Below the pieces are notes generated by a model. The model searched no databases. It was not told the origin of the DNA and saw nothing but the letters and a program-made list of their open reading frames with translations. The translations under genes and the position numbers were made by a program. DNA of 5,332 nt from Planctomycetaceae bacterium. Its GTDB lineage: Bacteria > Planctomycetota > Planctomycetia > Pirellulales > UBA1268. Positions 1 to 5,108 of this stretch are shown here, piece after piece. Location: the NCBI GenBank assembly GCA_030616935.1, contig JAUWWJ010000148.1:1-5332 (forward strand), given 5' to 3'. The first letter of the stretch is position 1; each line of letters starts with the position of its first letter.

Positions 1-2
1 GA

Positions 3-65
3 CGGGGTGAGCCACTGATCAATTCTGTGGACAAAAAACTCGGTTTTCCTCCGCCAGCTTCCTAA
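3..65 (+). CDS. C-terminal fragment of an upstream gene (partial, uncertain)
   Basis: Frame 3 is open from the left edge to a TAA at 63-65 and would encode a tail reading GEPLINSVDKKLGFPPPAS. The other two plus frames stop within 18 bases, so this is the only frame that could carry an incoming plus-strand gene of any length. The tail has a protein-like mix of residues, but about 20 codons are too few to recognise a family or to exclude chance. If real, the gene ends about 100 bases before the kinase and lies on the same strand. Confidence 0.3.
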   Translation, partial: RGEPLINSVDKKLGFPPPAS

Positions 66-167
66 CTGTCATTCCGCCATCATCAACCGTAAACCTTTTC
101 TGAGAAGACTTCCCTCCAGCATTCCTTCCCCAAACAGCAACACACGTCCGGCCAAAGGCCGTCACTC

Positions 168-1280
168 ATGTCAACAACAATTTTCCAAGATGGCCAACCA
201 ACCTTACCTGCGGCAGGTGTAGCAGGGGGCCGCTGTCCAGACGCGCTCCTTTCTCGATACGGCGATGTTCTTGATGGCGGCCGGCTCAATTGGACTCAGT
301 ACCATAATCTTGGACGACGTCTTGGTTCCGGGGGGCAGGGCGTAGTCTTCTTGACCACTCGGAAAGGAACTGATGGGTTTACACTGCCGGTTGCTCTCAA
401 GGTTTTTTCTCCTGAGCGATATGATTCAGAAAAATCATACGGTGCAGCGATGGAGGAAATTGCGCGTGTCTCTGCACAAGTCGCTCAGATTCAACAAGAC
501 AATCTGCTCGATGTACAAAACTTTGTTGAACAGCGTCAGATCAGAATTATGGAGATGGAATGGATTGATGGGTATGACCTTTCGCGACTCCTCGCCCCGG
601 ATCTTCTTGAAAAAACACGAGAACGCGTTTCGGCGTCTCGCTGGGAGTACTTGAATAATGTCATCGTAACTCCGGGGCCACGTCAGTCTCGTCTCAAACC
701 TGGCGTGGCAATTGCAATCGTGCGCGAATGCCTGGCAGCCTTGGCGGCACTTCACCGAGTCAATATTCTTCATGGTGATGTGAAGAGTTCGAACATCATG
801 GTGAAGCGCACTGGCAATGCGAAAATTATCGATATCGGTTCAGCCGTGGCTCTAGAAACTGCACCGTCTCGAAGGACGTGCACCCCCGCCTACGCCGCCC
901 CGGAGGTATTAGAGGGACGTGAACATTCTCCGAGGTCAGATCTCGCGAGCCTCGGCTATGTACTCATGGAAATGCTGAGCGGCCAACCTCCATTCTCAGG
1001 CCTGTCGTCATTCCAAGACCTACTTGAGGCGAAACGTTCTCTGGCTCACAGACTGCCCCAAATTCTTCCGGGTGAAGTGAGTTGTAACGAACTTCTGATG
1101 AATTTCTGTAGTGGCCTCGTTGCTGCAGATCCAAGCCAGCGATTTCCTAGTGCTGAAGATGCCGACTTGAAGCAGGAAGGTGCAGCAAGTTTCCACCGCC
1201 AACTTATTGTTGGTGGCTTAGCCAGTGAATACGAAAATGAGATTCGTGCGTGGCTTCAGGACATGACAGGCATTGTCTGA
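168..1280 (+). CDS. Hanks-type serine/threonine protein kinase, soluble
   Basis: The 370-residue protein should transfer phosphate from ATP to Ser/Thr residues of unknown targets. Kinase motifs occur in the family order: glycine loop GSGGQG (53-58), VALK with the ATP-anchoring Lys78, a candidate helix-C Glu at 96/97, catalytic loop HGDVKSSN with Asp204, Lys206 and Asn209, metal-binding DIG with Asp222, APE (244-246), the subdomain IX Asp258 in DLASLG, and the subdomain XI Arg325 in DPSQRF. HGD replaces HRD, making it a non-RD kinase, and DIG replaces DFG. Roughly 40 extra residues (143-180) lie between the hinge and the helix before the catalytic loop. About 45 N-terminal residues precede the domain, and a tail of about 45 residues follows it (FHRQL ... 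EIRAWL). No transmembrane segment or PASTA repeat is visible, so it is probably cytoplasmic. The ATG at 168 has only a weak AAGG (155-158) upstream. All catalytic residues are present, so activity is likely. Confidence 0.93.
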   Translation: MSTTIFQDGQPTLPAAGVAGGRCPDALLSRYGDVLDGGRLNWTQYHNLGRRLGSGGQGVVFLTTRKGTDGFTLPVALKVFSPERYDSEKSYGAAMEEIARVSAQVAQIQQDNLLDVQNFVEQRQIRIMEMEWIDGYDLSRLLAPDLLEKTRERVSASRWEYLNNVIVTPGPRQSRLKPGVAIAIVRECLAALAALHRVNILHGDVKSSNIMVKRTGNAKIIDIGSAVALETAPSRRTCTPAYAAPEVLEGREHSPRSDLASLGYVLMEMLSGQPPFSGLSSFQDLLEAKRSLAHRLPQILPGEVSCNELLMNFCSGLVAADPSQRFPSAEDADLKQEGAASFHRQLIVGGLASEYENEIRAWLQDMTGIV

Positions 1281-1311
1281 TTCTTGGGCAATCCGGGAAC
1301 ACTTGCACTGC

Positions 1312-1342
1312 CTCTCATGGATGCCTATTCATCTGGTGAGAG
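1312..1342. other. imperfect hairpin between convergent kinase and SDR genes
   Basis: CTCTCA (1312-1317) pairs with TGAGAG (1337-1342), and inside it GATG (1320-1323) pairs with CATC (1330-1333), separated by a small 2/3-nt internal loop. It lies just after the kinase stop and overlaps the end of the SDR gene. It could help end transcription from both sides, but there is no T-run on either strand, so it is at best a weak terminator. Confidence 0.25.
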
Positions 1343-2149
1343 TTGATGATACATCCTGCCGATTAATTTCATTGTGAGACGTGGCGAGAAACGCTTCAGC
1401 ATCCAAAGCGACCAAGCTAGTCGACCGAGAACCACACAGTGCTGCCCCCGAAAAGTTGCAGCCAGGACATGCCGAGCCACTAACTCCGACGTCCACGCTG
1501 TTTTCGCCATACGACGATTTGCCTCTCGACGCTCCATGCCGTGGGAGAAGTGCCACGAATTCAAAAGTCCGGACCGAAAAAAACCAGGGCACGCGACAGT
1601 AACGCTTGGCTGCCCTTGAGACTCTGCAGCAAGCGCATCTGACAAGGCAATAATTCCTGCCTTACTCGCAGAATAAGCCGCCATGGATGGTGGCGACAAA
1701 AGCCCTGCAATCGAAGCAATATTTAATAGTCGTGCTGGCTGCTGTTGGCTTCGCATGCGCGGCAGAAATGTCTCGCAACTAATGGCTGTTCCAAGAAGAT
1801 TTGTTTCAAGTACTCGTTGCCACTGTTCAATTGGCAATTGTCCGACTTCACCTGTTGCACCAACACCAGCGGCATTCACAAGAAGATCAATGGTGGGCCA
1901 TTGTTCTAGAAGTTGATCAGACAGTCGGCGCCAGGAGTCGACATCACGAATGTCAAACGGACTGGACAGATACTTTCCACCACGAGAGAGAACATCATGT
2001 TCAAGATCTGACCACGCCTGATCACTCGTGTCTTTCGAATCGACAGTTGCGATCTCCCACCCGCGACTTGCCAACTCTTTCGTGATTGCCTTACCAAGGC
2101 CACTCACAGCACCCGTCACAATGGCTCGTCCAGCGTGGGGAATAGGCAT
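1325..2149 (-). CDS. SDR family NAD(P)-dependent oxidoreductase
   Basis: This 274-residue classical short-chain dehydrogenase should oxidise or reduce a hydroxyl/carbonyl group using a nicotinamide cofactor. The substrate cannot be told from sequence. The dinucleotide-binding motif TGAVSGLG spans 12-19. Asp37 at the end of the second strand usually favours NAD(H) over NADP(H). NAAG is at 92-95, and the catalytic tetrad is Asn117, Ser146, Tyr159 and Lys163 (YSASK), followed by PG at 188-189. After the Rossmann fold a C-terminal stretch (about 241-270) is rich in Leu, Trp, Arg and Lys and could touch a membrane or cap the active site. The ATG at 2149 was chosen because the fold then begins within ten residues, as is normal. 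The upstream in-frame ATG at 2197 lies only eight bases past the tRNA 3' end. No clear SD site precedes 2149. The gene may be transcribed together with the tRNA. Confidence 0.9.
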   Translation of the reverse strand: MPIPHAGRAIVTGAVSGLGKAITKELASRGWEIATVDSKDTSDQAWSDLEHDVLSRGGKYLSSPFDIRDVDSWRRLSDQLLEQWPTIDLLVNAAGVGATGEVGQLPIEQWQRVLETNLLGTAISCETFLPRMRSQQQPARLLNIASIAGLLSPPSMAAYSASKAGIIALSDALAAESQGQPSVTVACPGFFRSGLLNSWHFSHGMERREANRRMAKTAWTSELVARHVLAATFRGQHCVVLGRLAWSLWMLKRFSPRLTMKLIGRMYHQLSPDE

Positions 2150-2178
2150 TTTTATAGACCACACCGTAAGAACGTCGG

Positions 2179-2195
2179 GAACGCCCGCAGCGTTC
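2179..2195 (-). other. small hairpin in the tRNA-Asp 3' trailer
   Basis: GAACGC and GCGTTC form a perfect 6-bp stem around a 5-nt loop, starting 10 bases after the tRNA 3' end on the minus strand. No U-run follows, so it is more likely a processing or trailer structure than an intrinsic terminator. It sits between the tRNA and the SDR start. Confidence 0.35.
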
Positions 2196-2205
2196 AATCG
2201 ACAAG

Positions 2206-2279
2206 CGAGGGTGACCGGACTCGAACCGGCGGCCTCCAGCGTGACAGGCTGGCGCTCTAACCAACTGAGCTACACCCCC
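2206..2279 (-). tRNA. tRNA-Asp (anticodon GTC)
   Basis: The minus strand folds into a full 74-nt cloverleaf. The acceptor stem GGGGGTG pairs with CACCCTC with one G-U pair. The D-stem is GCTC/GAGC, the anticodon stem CCAGC/GCTGG, and the T-arm GCCGG-TTCGAGT-CCGGT. The 7-nt anticodon loop CTGTCAC places GTC at the anticodon (plus-strand 2243-2245), which reads the Asp codons GAC and GAU. The discriminator base is G, the identity base expected for tRNA-Asp. The 3' CCA is not encoded and must be added by tRNA nucleotidyltransferase. The SDR start codon lies 56 bases downstream on the same strand. Confidence 0.97.
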
Positions 2280-2282
2280 CTC

Positions 2283-2315
2283 GAATTTCTCCAATCAAAA
2301 CAATTGTAGAAATTC
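2283..2315 (-). repeat. inverted repeat immediately upstream of tRNA-Asp
   Basis: GAATTTCT (2283-2290) and AGAAATTC (2308-2315) are perfect 8-bp inverted arms. Inside them CAAT (2292-2295) pairs with ATTG (2303-2306) across a single mismatch, leaving a 7-nt loop. The structure ends 3 bases before the tRNA 5' end. On the minus strand it contains TACAAT (plus-strand 2303-2308), a near-consensus -10 box that would start transcription about 15-20 bases before the tRNA. It is therefore either a leader-RNA hairpin or a palindromic site over the tRNA promoter. Confidence 0.5.
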
Positions 2316-2352
2316 AGGGCGAGAAACTCTCGCGAGGAATCAGAATATAACA
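2303..2352 (-). promoter_or_regulatory. candidate tRNA-Asp promoter elements
   Basis: Two minus-strand -10 candidates precede the tRNA. One is TACAAT at 2303-2308 (5 of 6 matches to TATAAT), with no recognisable -35 box. The other is TGTTATATT at 2344-2352, an extended -10 (TGn plus TATATT, 5 of 6 matches), which would give a leader of about 58 nt. Between them lies a GC-rich self-complementary patch: GCGAGA-AAC-TCTCGC at 2319-2333, overlapping the palindrome CTCGCGAG at 2329-2336. I cannot tell which element is used. Confidence 0.4.
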
Positions 2353-2501
2353 GAAAAAGGATGCCAGAAAGGGGTCTCAGCCTTTTCCGACGAAAACCTA
2401 CTCGGGAGTGACGAAAGAAAAGCCAGTCAACGAAAATCTCGGGGTTGACCACAAAAGAAATGCGCACCGGTATGGCACCTGCGGCCGGGCGGCATCATTC
2501 T
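2353..2501. other. intergenic stretch with no recognised gene
   Basis: This lies between the minus-strand tRNA promoter region and the plus-strand promoter of the small L12-like protein. A plus frame is open from a TTG at 2445 into that gene, but the segment up to the promoter reads as atypical protein, so I treat it as noncoding. A TTGACC at 2445-2450 resembles a -35 box but has no acceptable -10 box at 16-18 bases. I see no RNA gene here. Confidence 0.4.
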
Positions 2502-2530
2502 TTGATTTTTTGGTACGTCAGAAATATGAT
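2502..2530 (+). promoter_or_regulatory. sigma70-type promoter of the L12-like small protein
   Basis: TTGATT (2502-2507, 4 of 6 matches to TTGACA) and TATGAT (2525-2530, 5 of 6 matches to TATAAT) are separated by exactly 17 bases. Transcription would start near 2537 and give a leader of about 148 nt before the start at 2685. This supports the short form of the protein, because a start at 2445 would lie upstream of the promoter. Confidence 0.6.
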
Positions 2531-2670
2531 TCGCTCCGCCTTAGCCCCACGCATGAGACCGGAAAGCTTACAAAAGCCCCGATCTGTATCATTCCATGAA
2601 GACCACGGGCACGGTAAACTAGACGTTGGGCTCGACTACATACCCGCACAATTGTCTCTTGATTGGGGAA

Positions 2671-2676
2671 AGGAAG
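2671..2676 (+). promoter_or_regulatory. ribosome-binding site deciding the 2685 start
   Basis: AGGAAG sits 8 bases before the ATG at 2685, within the purine-rich run GGGGAAAGGAAG. It is the only good SD-like site in front of any in-frame start in this reading frame, and it sets the protein at 113 residues. Confidence 0.6.
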
Positions 2677-2684
2677 TTCCGTCC

Positions 2685-3026
2685 ATGCCACTGTTCGAAA
2701 TTGAAACCGAAGCACACATCATCATCTCATGGGCAGAAAATGAACATTCTGCATCTTCTGTCGTCGCTGAAGCGTATCCCCAAGAGAAAATTCTTCGCCT
2801 CACTCGTCGACCGCGAGACACGTGGGTCATATCAAAATCTGCGTTGGGAATTGTGTCCGAAAGCCACGACGATCAGCCACTCCTGCCGAGCAGCACTGCC
2901 CGCGACTGCCTTGCTCGAGCATCTGGTGACAAACTTCACGCCATTCGTCTCTACATGAACGAAACCGGAGACGACCTCGAGCGAGCCAGAAAAGTTATTG
3001 AATCAAATATGGTAATGGGTTGGTGA
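2685..3026 (+). CDS. conserved-looking small protein with L7/L12 C-terminal-like motif
   Basis: The 113-residue protein has no signal peptide or membrane segment. The N-terminal half (MPLFEIETEAHIIISWAENE, then about to residue 56) looks like a compact alpha/beta domain. An acidic, Ser/Pro-rich linker follows at about 57-72. The C-terminal stretch at 81-107 (GDKLHAIRLY ... ETGDDLERARKVIE) matches in pattern the ribosomal protein L7/L12 C-terminal helices, whose usual form is K-I-x-x-I-K, then T-G-L-G-L, then E-A-K. Here the glycine-rich turn is TGDDL. In L7/L12 that region binds translation GTPases. A shared role here is only a guess, and no function is assigned. The frame stays open back to a TTG at 2445 (193 residues), with ATGs at 2526 and 2553, but the promoter and SD site favour 2685. 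It converges on the lipoprotein gene, with 40 bases between the stop codons. Confidence 0.75.
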   Translation: MPLFEIETEAHIIISWAENEHSASSVVAEAYPQEKILRLTRRPRDTWVISKSALGIVSESHDDQPLLPSSTARDCLARASGDKLHAIRLYMNETGDDLERARKVIESNMVMGW

Positions 3027-3027
3027 C

Positions 3028-3077
3028 TACCGAACATCGAGAAATCTTCTCCTGCTCAGACCAAACCTAGTTCGGTA
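3028..3077. repeat. 8-bp inverted repeat between convergent genes
   Basis: TACCGAAC (3028-3035) and GTTCGGTA (3070-3077) are perfect inverted arms separated by 34 bases. They span the gap between the stop codons of the small protein and the lipoprotein gene and run into the last codons of the latter. The loop is long and no T-run follows on either strand, so a terminator role is uncertain. Confidence 0.35.
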
Positions 3078-4176
3078 TCTGCGGACTACCAAGCTGAGCC
3101 TCGAATGAGGCCGGAGAAATATCTTGATCAGGAGCCGGTTGCCCGCCGACGCCATCGAGGCGATGCTCCGATTCTGGTGACTGAACAATAACTGGGCCTG
3201 CTGGCTGATAACTCGAAGTGCCGCCCGGCCTGTATCCAGGATCAGGACGGCGAGAAGTTGGAGGCACAGGTGGAGAATGCATCGGTGCCTCAAGAGACGG
3301 ATGACCTTGCGGAGCAGTCAATGGTGACGCTTCAGGAGAATGCATCGAGGACTCACTCTGCTGAGCATTTGAGCGGGTTTCGGGGAATGGAACTGCTGGT
3401 GTCCCAACGGAAGAGGGAGGCATCTCTGAAAACCTGCTTCTCGACGAAGGTTCATCAGAAGCGGTCTGCGAAAATGCAGGACTCACTGGAGAACCGACTG
3501 CCGGCGGACTACTAAATCGGCTCCCAGCCATACTGGCAGACGGCTGAAGACCAGCGACCCGCTGATCCCCCAAACTTGAAAAACGTCCACTTGCCGCACT
3601 ACCCGGCATCGGTGGAGGTGATGTGCTCGCGGCGGCAGAGCTAAACCGGCTTGTCGTGTCAGATGCCTGAGGGGCACTTGCTAGTGAGCCAGCTGCAACT
3701 GGTACCGCTGCTGGTACGGCTGCAGGCACCGCTTGATATGGACCTACCTGCGGTTGCGGTGATGCGGATGCAACCGCACTTGGCGCTGGTGTCGTTGGCT
3801 GATCAGCCGGAGGGGCTGCCCCATATGTCACAGGAGACTGTGGGGGCGGAGATGTTGTAGCAACCATGGCAGGCAGTGCCTGATCGCCAGGAAGAGCCTG
3901 ATCATTCGGCTGCAACGCGTAGCTATCAGGTGTCGATGTTGTTGGATAGGGCTGCGCGGTTGCTGATGGCTTTGTTGTATCTCCCTCAAACGTTGGTGCC
4001 TCAGCAAGCGTTGCAGGATCAGGCCCACTCATACCGAGTGATCCCCACGAGGTACCCATTGATGACCCGCTCTTACAACCACTGCCGCAGGCAATGAGTA
4101 CGAGTAGACACGACAACACAACTGTGCCTACTACGGCACTCCAACGGCAATGGTTGATCCGGGTGATCAGATGCAT
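3067..4176 (-). CDS. predicted Ser/Pro/Ala-rich lipoprotein with periodic SRFS motifs
   Basis: The 369-residue protein starts with a basic N-terminus (Arg6, Arg11) and a hydrophobic core (13-29), then the lipobox LIAC with Cys30 as the predicted lipidated residue. A second Cys34 follows. The mature protein has low complexity and is dominated by Ser, Pro, Ala, Gly and Gln, which suggests a disordered, envelope-anchored chain. An early segment (60-87, APTFEGDTTKPSATAQPYP ...) is less repetitive and may be the conserved core. RFS motifs with a preceding small or polar residue occur at 177, 198, 220 and 248, MHSP at 278 and 299, and short local repeats include DQALP twice and VPAA runs. No enzymatic domain is visible. 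The ATG at 4176 was chosen over the in-frame TTG at 4191 because GGAG sits 8 bases upstream of it and would fall inside the longer frame. Function is unknown. Confidence 0.82.
   Translation of the reverse strand: MHLITRINHCRWSAVVGTVVLSCLLVLIACGSGCKSGSSMGTSWGSLGMSGPDPATLAEAPTFEGDTTKPSATAQPYPTTSTPDSYALQPNDQALPGDQALPAMVATTSPPPQSPVTYGAAPPADQPTTPAPSAVASASPQPQVGPYQAVPAAVPAAVPVAAGSLASAPQASDTTSRFSSAAASTSPPPMPGSAASGRFSSLGDQRVAGLQPSASMAGSRFSSPPAVGSPVSPAFSQTASDEPSSRSRFSEMPPSSVGTPAVPFPETRSNAQQSESSMHSPEASPLTAPQGHPSLEAPMHSPPVPPTSRRPDPGYRPGGTSSYQPAGPVIVQSPESEHRLDGVGGQPAPDQDISPASFEAQLGSPQIPN
3272..3347 (-). repeat. 13-bp direct repeat encoding two MHSP motifs
   Basis: GGAGAATGCATCG occurs at 3272-3284 and 3335-3347, exactly 63 bases (21 codons) apart and in frame. 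It encodes the MHSP motifs at residues 278 and 299 of the lipoprotein. Identity at DNA level suggests a recent duplication or gene conversion within the repeat region. Confidence 0.7.
3424..3648 (-). repeat. array of four degenerate SRFS units in the lipoprotein
   Basis: On the minus strand, RFSS is encoded at 3637-3648, 3574-3585 and 3508-3519, and RFSE at 3424-3435. The unit spacings are 21, 22 and 28 residues. The DNA between units has diverged; Pro/Ser/Ala-rich linkers fill the gaps. Arg and Phe are otherwise rare in this protein, so the motifs stand out. Confidence 0.7.
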
Positions 4177-4184
4177 GAACGTTT

Positions 4185-4188
4185 CTCC
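4185..4188 (-). promoter_or_regulatory. ribosome-binding site of the lipoprotein gene
   Basis: Minus-strand GGAG (within GGGAGA) is 8 bases before the ATG at 4176. It fixes the start downstream of the alternative TTG at 4191. Confidence 0.7.
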
Positions 4189-4221
4189 CAAACAGCATGG
4201 CTAGAAAATCGGATTAAGCAG

Positions 4222-4251
4222 GGAATACGTTTTGTATCGGCTAGCTGTCAA
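4222..4251 (-). promoter_or_regulatory. candidate promoter of the lipoprotein gene
   Basis: The minus strand has a perfect TTGACA -35 box (plus-strand 4246-4251). The best -10 candidate is TATTCC (4222-4227) at an 18-base spacing, matching only the first three consensus positions. The predicted start would leave a leader of about 40 bases. The site lies just downstream of the superoxide dismutase terminator, so this gene should be transcribed separately. Confidence 0.45.
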
Positions 4252-4281
4252 CGTCATCCTTTATCTGAATTACCGTCAGCT

Positions 4282-4323
4282 AAAAAAAAACTGCTGTATC
4301 ACGTTGAGATTGTGATACAGCAG
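4282..4323 (-). terminator. intrinsic terminator of the superoxide dismutase gene
   Basis: CTGCTGTATCAC (4291-4302) and GTGATACAGCAG (4312-4323) form a perfect 12-bp stem around a 9-nt loop. On the minus strand the stem is followed at once by nine T residues (plus-strand A 4282-4290). It begins 38 bases past the dismutase stop codon. There is no T-run on the plus-strand side, so it works in the minus direction only. Confidence 0.95.
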
Positions 4324-4361
4324 GTAATTACTTCAAAACAGGGGAGTCTAGGGGGAATGGG

Positions 4362-4973
4362 CTATGCCTTGGTTGTCACGAAACGATTCCCGATAACATC
4401 CCAATCCACGACGTCAAAAAACGCCTTCACATAGTCGGCTCGTCGATTCTGGTAGAGAAGATAGTAGGCATGCTCCCACACATCGACTCCAACAAGGGGA
4501 ATATTGCCATGCATGACCGGGCTGTCCTGATTTGCCGTGCTCTCTACAAGGAGTTTGCCTTGAGGATCAACAGACAACCAGGCCCACCCGCTACCGAAAC
4601 GTGTCATTGCTGCTTTGGTAAACGATTCTTGGAGATTTGCGAAACTGCCAAACACCGAGGAAATTGCCTGACCGAGTTCTCCCGACGGTTCACCACCTTT
4701 ACCGCCTCCCAATGACTCCCAAAAAAGTGAATGATTTGCATGTCCACCACCATTATTGCGTACAGCAGTACGAATTGCTTCTGGTACCTGCTCCAGGTCA
4801 CTGATGAGTTTTTCTATTGGCAGTTCCGCTAATGGACTACCTTCAAGAGCTTTATTCACATTTGCCACATAGGCAGCATGATGTTTGTCATGGTGAATTT
4901 CCATTGTGCGAGCATCAATATGAGGCTCGAGTGCGTCAAAGGAGTAGGGGAGTGGGGGAAGCGTGTAAGCCAT
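4362..4973 (-). CDS. sodA: superoxide dismutase, Mn type (Mn/Fe family)
   Basis: The 203-residue enzyme converts superoxide to oxygen and hydrogen peroxide in the cytoplasm; no signal peptide is present. The metal ligands of the Fe/Mn family are all present: His27, His81, Asp164 and His168, the last two within DVWEHAYY (164-171). Gly77 ([11 protein letters not shown] region) and Gln149 (ANQDSP) are the usual markers of manganese rather than iron enzymes, though a cambialistic enzyme cannot be excluded. The length matches typical bacterial dimeric members. The ATG at 4973 was chosen because the family N-terminus [10 protein letters not shown] begins there and GGAG lies 10 bases upstream. The frame extends to a TTG at 5072, but that codon lies inside the -35 box. 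The gene is a single transcription unit with its own promoter and a strong terminator, divergent from the right-edge gene. Confidence 0.97.
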   Translation of the reverse strand: MAYTLPPLPYSFDALEPHIDARTMEIHHDKHHAAYVANVNKALEGSPLAELPIEKLISDLEQVPEAIRTAVRNNGGGHANHSLFWESLGGGKGGEPSGELGQAISSVFGSFANLQESFTKAAMTRFGSGWAWLSVDPQGKLLVESTANQDSPVMHGNIPLVGVDVWEHAYYLLYQNRRADYVKAFFDVVDWDVIGNRFVTTKA

Positions 4974-4983
4974 GAATGTACGT

Positions 4984-4987
4984 CTCC
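4984..4987 (-). promoter_or_regulatory. ribosome-binding site of the superoxide dismutase gene
   Basis: Minus-strand GGAG (within GCGGAGA) lies 10 bases before the ATG at 4973 and supports that start over the upstream in-frame TTG. Confidence 0.65.
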
Positions 4988-5043
4988 GCAAAAACAAGTG
5001 AATGGGTGGAAAAACCAGTCGAAGGTGACCTTTTACAGGAAAG

Positions 5044-5072
5044 ATCGTACCTGAGTTGTTCCGAACGGGCAA
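5044..5072 (-). promoter_or_regulatory. candidate promoter of the superoxide dismutase gene
   Basis: On the minus strand TTGCCC (plus-strand 5067-5072) and TACGAT (5044-5049) each match 4 of 6 consensus positions and are exactly 17 bases apart. Transcription would begin near 5037, leaving a leader of about 64 bases. The short palindrome GTTC-C-GAAC (5058-5066) lies in the spacer and could be a regulator site. Confidence 0.5.
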
Positions 5073-5081
5073 ACGCTTCGC

Positions 5082-5108
5082 GGAACTGCCACCACTTTGG
5101 AACTCTAA
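5082..5108 (+). promoter_or_regulatory. possible ECF-sigma-type promoter for the right-edge gene
   Basis: GGAACT (5082-5087) followed after 16 bases by TCTAA (5104-5108) resembles the GGAACTT/TCTGA pattern of RpoE/AlgU-like extracytoplasmic-function sigma factors. It points toward the gene at 5244 and would give a leader of about 130 bases. Short degenerate motifs such as this arise by chance, so it is tentative. Confidence 0.25.

Noticed and set aside
435..773. Minus-strand open frame of 112 codons inside the kinase gene
   Set aside because: It is antisense to the kinase hinge and insert region, has no recognisable motifs, and the kinase frame carries all the conserved residues.
2150..2197. 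Upstream ATG at 2197 as the SDR start (290 residues)
   Set aside because: It starts eight bases after the tRNA 3' end, adds 16 residues unlike an SDR N-terminus, and has no SD site. The ATG at 2149 places the Rossmann motif normally.
2028..2309. Plus-strand open frame of 93 codons
   Set aside because: It runs antisense through the tRNA and the SDR N-terminus, which fully explain the sequence.
2355..2386. AAAAGG ... CCTTTT inverted arms as a terminator
   Set aside because: A 6-bp AT-rich stem around a 20-base loop with no gene end nearby is not a credible terminator.
2445..2473. TTGACC as the -35 box of a second promoter
   Set aside because: At 17 bases the -10 candidate CGGTAT matches only 2 of 6 positions, much weaker than the 2502-2530 promoter.
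2445..2684. TTG at 2445 as the start of a 193-residue protein
   Set aside because: It lies upstream of the best promoter, lacks an SD site, and the extra 80 residues look unlike the compact protein that follows. The 2685 ATG has a good SD site.
3651..4097. Plus-strand open frames opposite the lipoprotein gene
   Set aside because: They are shadows of the low-complexity Pro/Ser/Ala codons on the other strand. The lipoprotein frame has the lipobox, SD site and promoter.
4974..5072. A 33-residue N-terminal extension of the superoxide dismutase
   Set aside because: The TTG at 5072 overlaps the predicted -35 box. The family N-terminus begins at 4973 with an SD site in front.
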